NCBI GenBank assembly: GCA_958450325.1
Contig: OY288241.1
Location: 45,211,978 to 45,275,977, forward strand
Length of the DNA stretch: 64,000 bases
Reading direction: 5' to 3'
DNA from: Agrostemma githago
Taxonomy: Eukaryota > Streptophyta > Magnoliopsida > Caryophyllales > Caryophyllaceae
Position 1 is the first letter of the stretch, and each line of letters opens with the position of its first letter. Position numbers and translations under genes: made by a program. Of this stretch, positions 22,339-35,577 are shown piece by piece. The notes under the pieces were generated by a model. The model was not told the DNA's origin and ran no database searches. It was given only the letters and a program-made list of their open reading frames with translations.

Positions 22339-25152
22339 TTGTCGACAATCTCTGCAGTGTCATTTGGGACGGATCTTTGTCCCTGGACTTTCTTCCAGAT
22401 AGTTTATGACTATCTCTGGACTGTAAATTGGGAGGGATCTTTGTCCCTGGACTTTCTTCGAGATAGTTTCCGACTATCTCTGGACTGTTATTTGGGACGG
22501 ATCTTTGTCCCTGGACTATCTTTTATACAGTTGGAAACTATCTATGGAATATTCTTTGGGACGGATCTTTGTCCCTGGACTTTCTTCGAGACTATTTCCG
22601 ACTATCTCTAGACTATTTTTTGGGACGGATCTTTGTCCCTGGACATTCTTCGAGACAGTTTCTGAGAATCTTTGGACTGTTCTTTGGGACAGATCTTTGT
22701 CCCTGGACTTTCTTGGAGATAGTTTCCAACTATCTCTGGACTATTCTTTGGGACGGATCTTTGTCCCTGCACTTTCTTGGAGATAGTTTCCGACTATCTC
22801 TAGACTGTTATTTGGGACGGATCATTGCCCCTGGACTTTCTTCTATATAGTTGGCGACTATCTCGGGACTATTCTTTGGGATGCATCTTTGTCCCTGGAC
22901 TTTCTTCGAGACAGTTTCCGACTATATGTGGACTATTCTTTAAGACGGATCTTTGTCTCTGGACATTCTTCGAGACAGTTTCCGACAATCTCTGGACTGT
23001 TCTTTGGGATGGGTCTTTGTTCCTGGACTTTCTTCGAGACAGTTTCCGACTATCTCTGGACTATTCTTTGGGATGGATCTTTGTCCCTGGACTTTCTTCG
23101 AGACAGTTTCCGACTATCTCTGGACTGTTATTTGGGACGGATCTTTGTCCATGGACTTTTATCGAGACAGTTTTCGACTATCTCTGGACTATTATTTGGG
23201 ACGGATCTTTGTCCCTGGACTTTCTTCGTCACAGTTTCCCACTATCTCTGGACTGTTCTTTGGGACAGATCTTTGTCCCGGAACTTTCTTTGAGACAGTT
23301 GCCGACTTTCTCTTTACTGTTCTTTGGGACGGATCTTTGTCCCTGGACTTTCTTCGAGATAGTTTCCGACTATCTATGGACTGTTATTTGTGACGGATCT
23401 TTGTCCCTGGATTTTTTGGAGATAGTTTTCGACTATCTCTGGACTTTTATTTGGGACGGATCTCTGTCCTTGGACTTACTTCGAGACAATTGCCGACTAT
23501 CTCTGGACAGTTATTTGAGACGGATCTCTATCCCTGGATTTTCTTCAAGACAGTTGCCGACTATCTCTGGACTCTTCTTTGGGACGGATCTTTGTCCCTG
23601 GAATTTCTTCGAGATAGTTTTCGACTATCTCTGGACTATTCTTTGGGATGGATCTTTGTCCATGGACATTCATCGATATTGTTTTCGACTATCTCTGGAG
23701 GATTCTTTGAGACGGATATTTGCCCCTGGACTTTCTTCGAGATAGTTGTCGACAATCTCTGCAGTGTCATTTGGGACGGATCTTTGTCCCTGGACTTTCT
23801 TCCAGATAGTTTATGACTATCTCTGGACTGTTAATTGGGAGGGATCTTTGTCCCTGGACTTTCTTCGAGATAGTTTCCGACTATCTCTGGACTGTTATTT
23901 GGGACAGATCTTTGTCCCTGGACTATCTTTTATACAGTTGGAAACTATCTATGGAATATTCTTTGGGACGGATCTTTGTCCCTGGACTTTCTTCGAGACT
24001 ATTTCCGACTATCTCTAGACTATTTTTTGGGACGAATCTTTGTCCCTGGACATTCTTCGAGACAGTTTCGGAGAATCTTTGGACTGTTCTTTGGGACAGA
24101 TCTTTGTCCCTGGACTTTCTTGGAGATAGTTTCCAACTATCTCTGGACTATTCTTTGGGACGGATCTTTGTCCCTGCACTTTCTTGGAGATAGTTTCCGA
24201 CTATCTCTAGACTGTTATTTGGGACGGATCTTTGCCCCTGGACTTTCTTCTATATAGTTGGCGACTATCTCGGGACTATTCTTTGGGATGCATCTTTGTC
24301 CCTGGACTTTCTTCGAGACAGTTTCCGACTATATGTGGACTATTCTTTAAGACGGATCTTTGTCTCTGGACATTCTTCGAGACAGTTTCCGACAATCTCT
24401 GGACTGTTCTTTGGGATGGGTCTTTGTCCCTGGACTTTCTTCGAGACAGTTTCCGACTATCTCTGGACTATTCTTTGGGATGGATCTTTGTCCCTGGACT
24501 TTCTTCGAGACAGTTTCCGACTATCTCCGGACTGTTATTTGGGACGGATCTTTGTCCTTGGACTTTTATCGAGACAGTTTTCGACTATCTCTGGACTATT
24601 ATTTGGGACGGATCTTTGTCCCTGGACTTTCTTCGTCACAGTTTCCCACTATCTCTGGACTGTTCTTTGGGACAGATCTTTGTCCCGGAACTTTCTTTGA
24701 GACAGTTGCCGACTTTCTCTTTACTGTTCTTTGGGACGGATCTTTGTCCCTGGACTTTCTTCGAGATAGTTTCCGACTATCTATGGACTGTTATTTGTGA
24801 CGGATCTTTGTCCCTGGATTTTTTGGAGATAGTTTTCGACTATCTCTGGACTTTTATTTGGGACGGATCTCTGTCCTTGGACTTACTTCGAGACAATTGC
24901 CGACTATCTCTGGACAGTTATTTGAGACGGATCTCTATCCCTGGATTTTCTTCAAGACAGTTGCCGACTATCTCTGGACTCTTCTTTGGGACGGATCTTT
25001 GTCCCTGGAATTTCTTCGAGATAGTTTTCGACTATCTCTGGACTATTCTTTGGGATGGATCTTTGTCCATGGACATTCATCTATATTGTTTTCGACTATC
25101 TCTGGAGGATTCTTTGAGACGGATATTTGCCCCTGGACTTTCTTCGAGATAG
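22339..25152 (+). repeat. Two 22-mer HORs of alternating haplotype (2 x 1407 bp)
   Basis: The first copy has CTGTAAATTGGG (22421) and GATCATTGCC (22820). The second has CTGTTAATTGGG and GGGACAGATC (near 23902). Both carry CATCGATATTG or its parent form and the region II markers GTCCCTGCAC and GATGCATCTTTG. Confidence 0.88.
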
Positions 25153-26943
25153 TTGTCGACAATCTCTGCAGTGTCATTTGGGACGGATCTTTGTCCCTGG
25201 ACTTTCTTCCAGATAGTTTATGACTATCTCTGGACTGTAAATTGGGAGGGATCTTTGTCCCTGGACTTTCTTCGAGATAGTTTCCGACTATCTCTGGACT
25301 GTTATTTGGGACGGATCTTTGTCCCTGGACTATCTTTTATACAGTTGGAAACTATCTATGGAATATTCTTTGGGACGGATCTTTGTCCGTGGACTTTCTT
25401 CGAGACTATTTCCGACTATCTCTAGACTATTTTTTGGGACGGATCTTTGTTCCTGGACATTCTTCGAGACAGTTTCTGAGAATCTTTGGACTGTTCTTTG
25501 GGACAGATCTTTGTCCCTGGACTTTCTTGGAGATAGTTTCCAACTATCTCTGGACTATTCTTTGGGACGGATCTTTGTCCCTGCACTTTCTTGGAGATAG
25601 TTTCCGACTATCTCTAGACTGTTATTTGGGACGGATCATTGCCCCTGGACTTTCTTCTATATAGTTGGCGACTATCTCGGGACTATTCTTTGGGATGCAT
25701 CTTTGTCCCTGGACTTTCTTCGAGACAGTTTCCGACTATATGTGGACTATTCTTTGGGACGGATCTTTGTCCCTGGACTTTCTTCGAGACTATTTCCGAC
25801 TATCTTCAGACTATTTTTTGGGACGGATCTTTGTCCCTGGACATTCTTCGAGACAGTTTCTGAGAATCTTTGGACTGTTCTTTGGGACAGATCTTTGTCC
25901 CTGGACTTTCTTGGAGATAGTTTCCAACTATCTCTGGACTATTCTTTGGGACGGATCTTTGTCCCTGCACTTTCTTGGAGATAGTTTCCGACTATCTCTA
26001 GACTGTTATTTGGGACGGATCTTTGCCCCTGGACTTTCTTCTATATAGTTGGCGACTATCTCGGGACTATTCTTTGGGATGCATCTTTGTCCCTGGACTT
26101 TCTTCGAGACAGTTTCCGACTATATGTGGACTATTCTTTAAGACGGATCTTTGTCTCTGGACATTCTTCGAGACAGTTTCCGACAATCTCTGGACTGTTC
26201 TTTGGGATGGGTCTTTGTCCCTGGACTTTCTTCGAGACAGTTTCCGACTATCTCTGGACTATTCTTTGGGATGGATCTTTGTCCCTGGACTTTCTTCGAG
26301 ACAGTTTCCGACTATCTCCGGACTGTTATTTGGGACGGATCTTTGTCCTTGGACTTTTATCGAGACAGTTTTCGACTATCTCTGGACTATTATTTGGGAC
26401 GGATCTTTGTCCCTGGACTTTCTTCGTCACAGTTTCCCACTATCTCTGGACTGTTCTTTGGGACATATCTTTGTCCCGGAACTTTCTTTGAGACAGTTGC
26501 CGACTTTCTGTTTACTGTTCTTTGGGACGGATCTTTGTCCCTGGACTTTCTTCGAGATAGTTTCCGACTATCTATGGACTGTTATTTGTGACGGATCTTT
26601 GTCCCTGGATTTTTTGGAGATAGTTTTCGACTATCTCTGGACTTTTATTTGGGACGGATCTCTGTCCTTGGACTTACTTCGAGACAATTGCCGACTATCT
26701 CTGGACAGTTATTTGAGACGGATCTCTATCCCTGGATTTTCTTCAAGACAGTTGCCGACTATCTCTGGACTCTTCTTTGGGACGGATCTTTGTCCCTGGA
26801 ATTTCTTCGAGATAGTTTTCCACTATCTCTGGACTATTCTTTGGGATGGATCTTTGTCCATGGACATTCATCTATATTGTTTTCGACTATCTCTGGAGGA
26901 TTCTTTGAGACGGATATTTGCCCCTGGACTTTCTTCGAGATAG
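25153..26943 (+). repeat. HOR, 28-mer (1791 bp)
   Basis: This extended HOR contains a repeated internal segment. After the CTATATGTGG unit near 25737 the text returns to the GAGACTATTTCC / CTTCAGAC unit and repeats six monomers, so GATGCATCTTTG occurs at both about 25696 and 26079, 384 bp apart. This is the reciprocal kind of product to the shortened HORs. Confidence 0.87.
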
Positions 26944-28158
26944 TTGTCGACAATCTCTGCAGTGTCATTTGGGACGGATCTTTGTCCCTGGACTTTCTTC
27001 GAGACTATTTCCGACTATCTTCAGACTATTTTTTGGGACGGATCTTTGTCCCTGGACATTCTTCGAGACAGTTTCTGAGAATCTTTGGACTGTTCTTTGG
27101 GACAGATCTTTGTCCCTGGACTTTCTTGGAGATAGTTTCCAACTATCTCTGGACTATTCTTTGGGACGGATCTTTGTCCCTGCACTTTCTTGGAGATAGT
27201 TTCCGACTATCTCTAGACTGTTATTTGGGACGGATCTTTGCCCCTGGACTTTCTTCTATATAGTTGGCGACTATCTCGGGACTATTCTTTGGGATGCATC
27301 TTTGTCCCTGGACTTTCTTCGAGACAGTTTCCGACTATATGTGGACTATTCTTTAAGACGGATCTTTGTCTCTGGACATTCTTCGAGACAGTTTCCGACA
27401 ATCTCTGGACTGTTCTTTGGGATGGGTCTTTGTCCCTGGACTTTCTTCGAGACAGTTTCCGACTATCTCTGGACTATTCTTTGGGATGGATCTTTGTCCC
27501 TGGACTTTCTTCGAGACAGTTTCCGACTATCTCCGGACTGTTATTTGGGACGGATCTTTGTCCTTGGACTTTTATCGAGACAGTTTTCGACTATCTCTGG
27601 ACTATTATTTGGGACGGATCTTTGTCCCTGGACTTTCTTCGTCACAGTTTCCCACTATCTCTGGACTGTTCTTTGGGACAGATCTTTGTCCCGGAACTTT
27701 CTTTGAGACAGTTGCCGACTTTCTCTTTACTGTTCTTTGGGACGGATCTTTGTCCCTGGACTTTCTTCGAGATAGTTTCCGACTATCTATGGACTGTTAT
27801 TTGTGACGGATCTTTGTCCCTGGATTTTTTGGAGATAGTTTTCGACTATCTCTGGACTTTTATTTGGGACGGATCTCTGTCCTTGGACTTACTTCGAGAC
27901 AATTGCCGACTATCTCTGGACAGTTATTTGAGACGGATCTCTATCCCTGGATTTTCTTCAAGACAGTTGCTGACTATCTCTGGACTCTTCTTTGAGACGG
28001 ATCTTTGTCCCTGGAATTTCTTCGAGATAGTTTTCGACTATCTCTGGACTATTCTTTGGGATGGATCTTTGTCCATGGACATTCATCTATATTGTTTTCG
28101 ACTATCTCTGGAGGATTCTTTGAGACGGATATTTGCCCCTGGACTTTCTTCGAGATAG
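26944..28158 (+). repeat. HOR, 19-mer (1215 bp)
   Basis: Three monomers after the marker are missing: the marker unit runs directly into the GAGACTATTTCC / CTTCAGAC unit near 27000. The remainder is a normal region II 22-mer, with GTTGCTGAC and TTTGAGACGGATC as private changes near 27967-27996. Confidence 0.87.
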
Positions 28159-28734
28159 TTGTCGACAATCTCTGCAGTGTCATTTGGGACGGATCTTTGT
28201 CCCTGGACTTTCTTCCAGATAGTTTATGACTATCTCTGGACTGTTAATTGGGAGGGATCTTTGTCCCTGGACTTTCTTCGAGATAGTTTCCGACTATCTC
28301 TGGACTGTTATTTGGGACGGATCTTTGTCCCTGGACTATCTTTTATACAGTTGGAAACTATCTCTGGAATATTCTTTGGGACGGATCTTTGTCCCTGGAC
28401 TTTCTTCGAGACTGTTTCCGACTATCTCTAGACTATTTTTTGGGACGGATCTTTGTCCCTGGACATTCTTCGAGACAGTTTCTGAGAATCTTTGGACTGT
28501 TCTTTGGGACAGATCTTTGTCCCTGGACTTTCTTGGAGATAGTTTCCAACTATCTCTGGACTATTCTTTGGGACGGATCTTTGTCCCTGGACTTTCTTGG
28601 AGATAGTTTCCGACTATCTCTAGACTGTTATTTGGGACGGATCTTTGCCCCTGGACTTTCTTCTATATAGTTGGCGACTATCTCGGGACTATTCTTTGGG
28701 ATGCATCTTTGCCCCTGGACTTTCTTCGAGATAG
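28159..28734 (+). repeat. HOR, 9-mer (576 bp)
   Basis: This is exactly 9 x 64 bp. After GATGCATCTTTG (near 28700) the text passes directly to GCCCCTGGACTTTC and the next marker, skipping the rest of the HOR. It has GTCCCTGGAC where other region II copies have GTCCCTGCAC. Confidence 0.87.
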
Positions 28735-29949
28735 TTGTCGACAATCTCTGCAGTGTCATTTGGGACGGATCTTTGTCCCTGGACTTTCTTCGAGACTATT
28801 TCCGACTATCTTCAGACTATTTTTTGGGACGGATCTTTGTCCCTGGACATTCTTCGAGACAGTTTCTGAGAATCTTTGGACTGTTCTTTGGGACAGATCT
28901 TTGTCCCTGGACTTTCTTGGAGATAGTTTCCAACTATCTCTGGACTATTCTTTGGGACGGATCTTTGTCCCTGCACTTTCTTGGAGATAGTTTCCGACTA
29001 TCTCTAGACTGTTATTTGCGACGGATCTTTGCCCCTGGACTTTCTTCTATATAGTTGGCGACTATCTCGGGACTATTCTTTGGGATGCATCTTTGTCCCC
29101 GGACTTTCTTCGAGACAGTTTCCGACTATATGTGGACTATTCTTTAAGACGGATCTTTGTCTCTGGACATTCTTCGAGACAGTTTCCGACAATCTCTGGA
29201 ATTTTCTTTGGGATGGGTCTTTGTCCCTGGACTTTCTTCGAGACAGTTTCCGACTATCTCTGGACTATTCTTTGGGATGGATCTTTGTCCCTGGACTTTC
29301 TTTGAGACAGTTTCCGACTATCTCCGGACTGTTATTTGGGACGGATCTTTGTCCTTGGACTTTTATCGAGACAGTTTTCGACTATCTCTGGACTATTATT
29401 TGGGACGGATCTTTGTCCCTGGACTTTCTTCGTCACAGTTTCCCACTATCTCTGGACTGTTCTTTGGAACAGATCTTTGTCCCGGAACTTTCTTTGAGAC
29501 AGTTGCCGACTTTCTCTTTACTGTTCTTTGGGACGGATCTTTGTCCCTGGACTTTCTTCGAGATAGTTTCCGACTATCTATGGACTGTTATTTGTGACGG
29601 ATCTTTGTCCCTGGATTTTTTGGAGATAGTTTTCGACTATCTCTGGACTTTTATTTGGGACGGATCTCTGTCCTTGGACTTACTTCGAGACAATTGCCGA
29701 CTATCTCTGGACAGTTATTTGAGACGGATCTCTATCCCTGGATTTTCTTCAAGACAGTTGCTGACTATCTCTGGACTCTTCTTTGGGACGGATCTTTGTC
29801 CCTGGAATTTCTTCGAGATAGTTTTCGACTATCTCTGGACTATTCTTTGGGATGGATATTTGTCCATGGACATTCATCTATATTGTTTTCGACTATCTCT
29901 GGAGGATTCTTTGAGACGGATATTTGCCCCTGGACTTTCTTCGAGATAG
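28735..29949 (+). repeat. HOR, 19-mer (1215 bp)
   Basis: It has the same architecture and the same CTTCAGAC junction as 26944-28158, so the two 19-mers plus the 9-mer between them form a 19-9-19 pattern with a 1791-bp offset. Private changes include TCTGGAATTTTC near 29198 and GGATATTTGTCC near 29856. Confidence 0.87.
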
Positions 29950-32900
29950 TTGTCGACAATCTCTGCAGTGTCATTTGGGAGGGATCTTTGTCCCTGGACT
30001 TTCTTCCAGATAGTTTATGACTATCTCTGGACTGTTAATTGGGAGGGATCTTTGTCCCTGGACTTTCTTCGAGATAGTTTCCGACTATCTCTGGACTGTT
30101 ATTTGGGACGGATCTTTGTCCCTGGACTATCTTTTATACAGTTGGAAACTATCTCTGGAATATTCTTTGGGACGGATCTTTGTCCCTGGACTTTCTTCGA
30201 GACTGTTTCCGACTATCTCTAGACTATTTTTTGGGACGGATCTTTGTCCCTGGACATTCTTCGAGACAGTTTCTGAGAATCTTTGGACTGTTCTTTGGGA
30301 CAGATCTTTGTCCCTGGACTTTCTTGGAGATAGTTTCCAACTATCTCTGGACTATTCTTTGGGACGGATCTTTGTCCCTGGACTTTCTTGGAGATAGTTT
30401 CCGACTATCTCTAGACTGTTATTTGGGACGGATCTTTGCCCCTGGACTTTCTTCTATATAGTTGGCGACTATCTCGGGACTATTCTTTGGGATGCATCTT
30501 TGTCCCTGGACTTTCTTCGAGACAGTTTCCGACTATCTGTGGACTATTCTTTAAGACGGATCTTTGTCTCTGGACATTCTTCGAGACAGTTTCCGACAAT
30601 CTCTGGACTGTTCTTTGGGATGGGTCTTTGTCCCTGGACTTTCTTCGAGACAGTTTCCGACTATCTCTGGACTATTCTTTGGGATGGATCTTTGTCCCTG
30701 GACTTTCTTCGAGACAGTTTCCGACTATCTCCGGACTGTTATTTGGGACGGATCTTTGTCCTCGGACTTTTATCGAGACAGTTTTCGACTATCTCTGGAC
30801 TATTATTTGGGACGGATCTTTGTCCCCGGACTTTCTTCGTCACAGTTTCCCACTATCTCTAGACTGTTCTTTGGGACAGATCTTTGTCCCGGAACTTTCT
30901 TTGAGACAGTTGCCGACTTTCTCTTTACTGTTCTTTGGGACGGATCTTTGTCCCTGGACTTTCTTCGAGATAGTTTCCGACTATCTATGGACTGTTATTT
31001 GTGACGGATCTTTGTCCCTGGATTTTTTGGAGATAGTTTTCGTCTATCTCTGGACTTTTATTTGGGACGGATCTCTGTCCTTGGACTTACTTCGAGACAA
31101 TTGCCGACTATCTCTGGACAGTTATTTGAGACGGATCTCTATCCCTGGATTTTCTTCAAGACAGTTGCCGACTATCTCTGGACTCTTCTTTGGGACGGAT
31201 CTTTGTCCCTGGAATTTCTTCGAGATAGTTTTCGACTATCTCTGGACTATTCTTTGGGATGGATCTTTGTCCATGGACATTCATCTATATTGTTTTCGAC
31301 TATCTCTGGAGGATTCTTTGAGACGGATATTTGCCCCTGGACTTTCTTCGAGATAGTTGTCGACAATCTCTGCAGTGTCATTTGGGACGGATCTTTGTCC
31401 CTGGACTTTCTTCCAGATAGTTTATGACTATCTCTGGACTGTAAATTGGGAGGGATCTTTGTCCCTGGACTTTCTTCGAGATAGTTTCCGACTATCTCTG
31501 GACTGTTATTTGGGACGGATCTTTGTCCCTGGACTATCTTTTATACAGTTGGAAACTATCTATGGAATATTCTTTGGGACGGATCTTTGTCCCTGGACTT
31601 TCTTCGAGACTATTTCCGACTATCTCTAGACTATTTTTTGGGACGGATCTTTGTCCCTGGACATTCTTCGAGACAGTTTCTGAGAATCTTTGGACCGTTC
31701 TTTGGGACAGATCTTTGTCCCTGGACTTTCTTGGAGATAGTTTCCAACTATCTCTGGACTATTCTTTGGGACGGATCTTTGTCCCTGCACTTTCTTGGAG
31801 ATAGTTTCCGACTATCTCTAGACTGTTATTTGGGACGGATCATTGCCCCTGGACTTTCTTCTATATAGTTGGCGACTATCTCGGGACTATTCTTTGGGAT
31901 GCATCTTTGTCCCTGGACTTTCTTCGAGACAGTTTCCGACTATATGTGGACTATTCTTTAAGACGGATCTTTGTCTCTGGACATTCTTCGAGACAGTTTC
32001 CGACAATCTCTGGACTGTTCTTTGGGATGGGTCTTTGTCCCTAGACTTTCTTCGAGACAGTTTCCGACTATCTCTGGACTATTCTTTGGGATGGATCTTT
32101 GTCCCTGGACTTTCTTCGAGACAGTTTCCGACTATCTCCGGACTGTTATTTGGGACGGATCTTTGTCCTTGGACTTTTATCGAGACAGTTTTCGACTATC
32201 TCTGGACTATTATTTGGGACGGATTTTTGTCCCTGGACTTTCTTCGTCACAGTTTCCCACTATCTCTGGACTGTTCTTTGGGACAGATCTTTGTCCCGGA
32301 ACTTTCTTTGAGACAGTTGCCGACTTTCTGTTTACTGTTCTTTGGGACGGATCTTTGTCCCTGGACTTTCTTCGAGATAGTTTCCGACTATCTATGGACT
32401 GTTATTTGTGACGGATCTTTGTCCCTGGATTTTTTGGAGATAGTTTTCGACTATCTCTGGACTTTTATTTGGGACGGATCTCTGTCCTTGGACTTACTTC
32501 GAGACAATTGCCGACTATCTCTGGACAGTTATTTGAGACGGATCTCTATCCCTGGATTTTCTTCAAGACAGTTGCCGACTATCTCTGGTCTCTTCTTTGG
32601 GACGGATCTTTGTCCCTGGAATTTCTTCGAGATAGTTTTCCACTATCTCTGGACTATTCTTTGGGATGGATCTTTGTCCATGGACATTCATCTATATTGT
32701 TTTCGACTATCTCTGGAGGATTCTTTGAGACGGATATTTGCCCCTGGACTTTCTTCGAGATAGTTGTCGACAATCTCTGCAGTGTCATTTGGGACGGATC
32801 TTTGTCCCTGGACTTTCTTCCAGATAGTTTATGACTATCTCTGGACTGTTAATTGGGAGGGATCTTTATCCCTGGACTTTCTTCGAGATAGTTTCCGACT

Positions 32901-35577
32901 ATCTCTGGACTGTTATTTGGGACGGATCTTTGTCTCTGGACTATCTTTTATATAGTTGGAAACTATCTCTGGAATATTCTTTGGGACGGATCTTTGTCCC
33001 TGGACTTTCTTCGAGACTATTTCCGACTATCTCTAGACTATTTTTTGGGACGGATCTTTGTCCCTGGACATTCTTCGAGACAGTTTCTGAGAATCTTTGG
33101 ACTGTTCTTTGGGACAGATCTTTGTCCCTGGACTTTCTTGGAGATTGTTTCCAACTATCTCTGGACTATTCTTTGGGACGGATCTTTGTCCCTGGACTAT
33201 CTTGGAGATAGTTTACGACTATCTCTAGACTGTTATTTGGGACGGATCTTTGCCCCTGGACTTTCTTCTATATAGTTGGCGACTATCTCGGGACTATTCT
33301 TTGGGATGCATCTTTGTCCCTGGACTTTCTTCGAGACAGTTTCCGACTATCTGTGGACTATTCTTTAAGACGGATCTTTGTCTCTGGACATTCTTCGAGA
33401 CAGTTTCCGACAATCTCTGGACTTTTCTTTGGGATGGGTCTTTGTCCCTAGACTTTCTTCGAGACAGTTTCCGACTATCTCTGGACTATTCTTTGGGATG
33501 GATCTTTGTCCCTGGACTTTCTTCGAGACAGTTTCCGACTATCTCCGGACTGTTATTTGGGACGGATCTTTGTCCTTGGACTTTTATCGAGACAGTTTTC
33601 GACTATCTCTGGACTATTATTTGGGACGGATCTTTGTCCCTGGACTTTCTTCGTCACAGTTTCCCACTATCTCTAGACTGTTCTTTGGGACAGATCTTTG
33701 TCCCGGAACTTTCTTTGAGACAGTTGCCGACTTTCTCTTTACTGTTCTTTGGGACGGATCTTTGTCCCTGGACTTTCTTCGAGATAGTTTCCGACTATCT
33801 ATGGACTGTTATTTGTGACGGATCTTTATCCCTGGATTTTTTGGAGATAGTTTTCGACTATCTCTGGACTTTTATTTGGGACGGATCTCTGTCCTTGGAC
33901 TTACTTCGAGACAATTGCCGACTATCTCTGGACAGTTATTTGAGACGTATCTCTATCCCCGGATTTTCTTCAAGACAGTTGCCGACTATCTCTGGACTCT
34001 TCTTTGGGACGGATCTTTGTCCCTGGAATTTCTTCGAGATAGTTTTCCACTATCTCTGGACTATTCTTTGGGATGGATCTTTGTCCATGGACATTCATCT
34101 ATATTGTTTTCGACTATCTCTGGAGGATTCTTTGAGACGGATATTTGCCCCTGGACTTTCTTCGAGATAGTTGTCGACAATCTCTGCTGTGTCATTTGGG
34201 ACGGATCTTTGTCCCTGGACTTTCTTCCAGATAGTTTATGACTATCTCTGGACTGTTAATTGGGAGGGATCTTTATCCCTGGACTTTCTTCGAGATAGTT
34301 TCCGACTATCCCTGGACTGTTATTTGGGACGGATCTTTGTCCCTGGACTATCTTTTATATAGTTGGAAACTATCTCTGGAATATTCTTTGGGACGGATCT
34401 TTGTCCCTAGACTTTCTTCGAGACTATTTCCGACTATCTCTAGACTATTTTTTGGGACGGATCTTTGTCCCTGGACATTCTTCGAGACAGTTTCTGAGAA
34501 TCTTTGGACTGTTCTTTGGGACAGATCTTTGTCCCTGGACTTTCTTGGAGATTGTTTCCAACTATCTCTGGACTATTCTTTGGGACGGATCTTTGTCCCT
34601 GGACTTTCTTGGAGATAGTTTACGACTATCTCTAGACTGTTATTTGGGACGGATCTTTGCCCCTGGACTTTCTTCTATATAGTTGGCGACTATCTCGGGA
34701 CTATTCTTTGGGATGCATCTTTGTCCCTGGACTTTCTTCGAGACAGTTTCCGACTATCTGTGGACTATTCTTTAAGACGGATCTTTGTCTCTGGACATTC
34801 TTCGAGACAGTTTCCGACAATCTCTGGAATGTTCTTTGGGATGGGTCTTTGTCGCTAGACTTTCTTCGAGACAGTTTCCGACTACCTCTGGACTATTCTT
34901 TGGGATGGATCTTTGTCCCTGGACTTTCTTCGAGACAGTTTCCGACTATCTCCGGACTGTTATTTGGGACGGATCTTTGTCCTTGGACTTTTATCGAGAC
35001 AGTTTTCGACTATCTCTGGACTATTATTTGGGACGGATCTTTGTCCCTGGACTTTCTTCGTCACAGTTTCCCACTATCTCTGGACTGTTCTTTGGGACAG
35101 ATCTTTGTCCCGGAACTTTCTTTGAGACAGTTGCCGACTTTCTCTTTACTGTTCTCTGGGACGGATCTTTGTCCCTGGACTTTCTTCGAGATAGTTTCCG
35201 ACTATCTCTGGACTGTTATTTGTGACAGATCTTTGTCCCTGGATTTTTTGGAGATAGTTTCCGACTATCTCTGGACTTTTATTTGGGACGGATCTTTGTC
35301 CTTGAACTTACTTCGAGACAATTGCCGACTATCTCTGGACAGTTATTTGAGACGGATCTCTATCCCTGGATTTTCTTCAAGACAGTTGCCAACTATCTCT
35401 GGACACTTCTTTGGGACGGATCTTTGTCCCTGGAATTTCTTCGAGATAGTTTTCGACTATCTCTGGACTATTCTTTGGGATGGATCTTTGTCCATGGACA
35501 TTCATCGATATTGTTTTCGACTATCTCTGGAAGATTCTTTGAGACGGATATTTGCCCCTGGACTTTCTTCGAGATAG
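29950..35577 (+). repeat. Four tandem 22-mer HORs (1407 bp each)
   Basis: Marker units lie at 29950, 31357, 32764, 34171 and 35578, all 1407 bp apart. This is the longest regular HOR run in the window. The third and fourth copies share GGGATCTTTATCC, TTTTATATAGTTGG and GGAGATTGTTTCC, so they form a recent pair. The second carries the GTAAATTGGG and GATCATTGCC haplotype. Confidence 0.92.
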
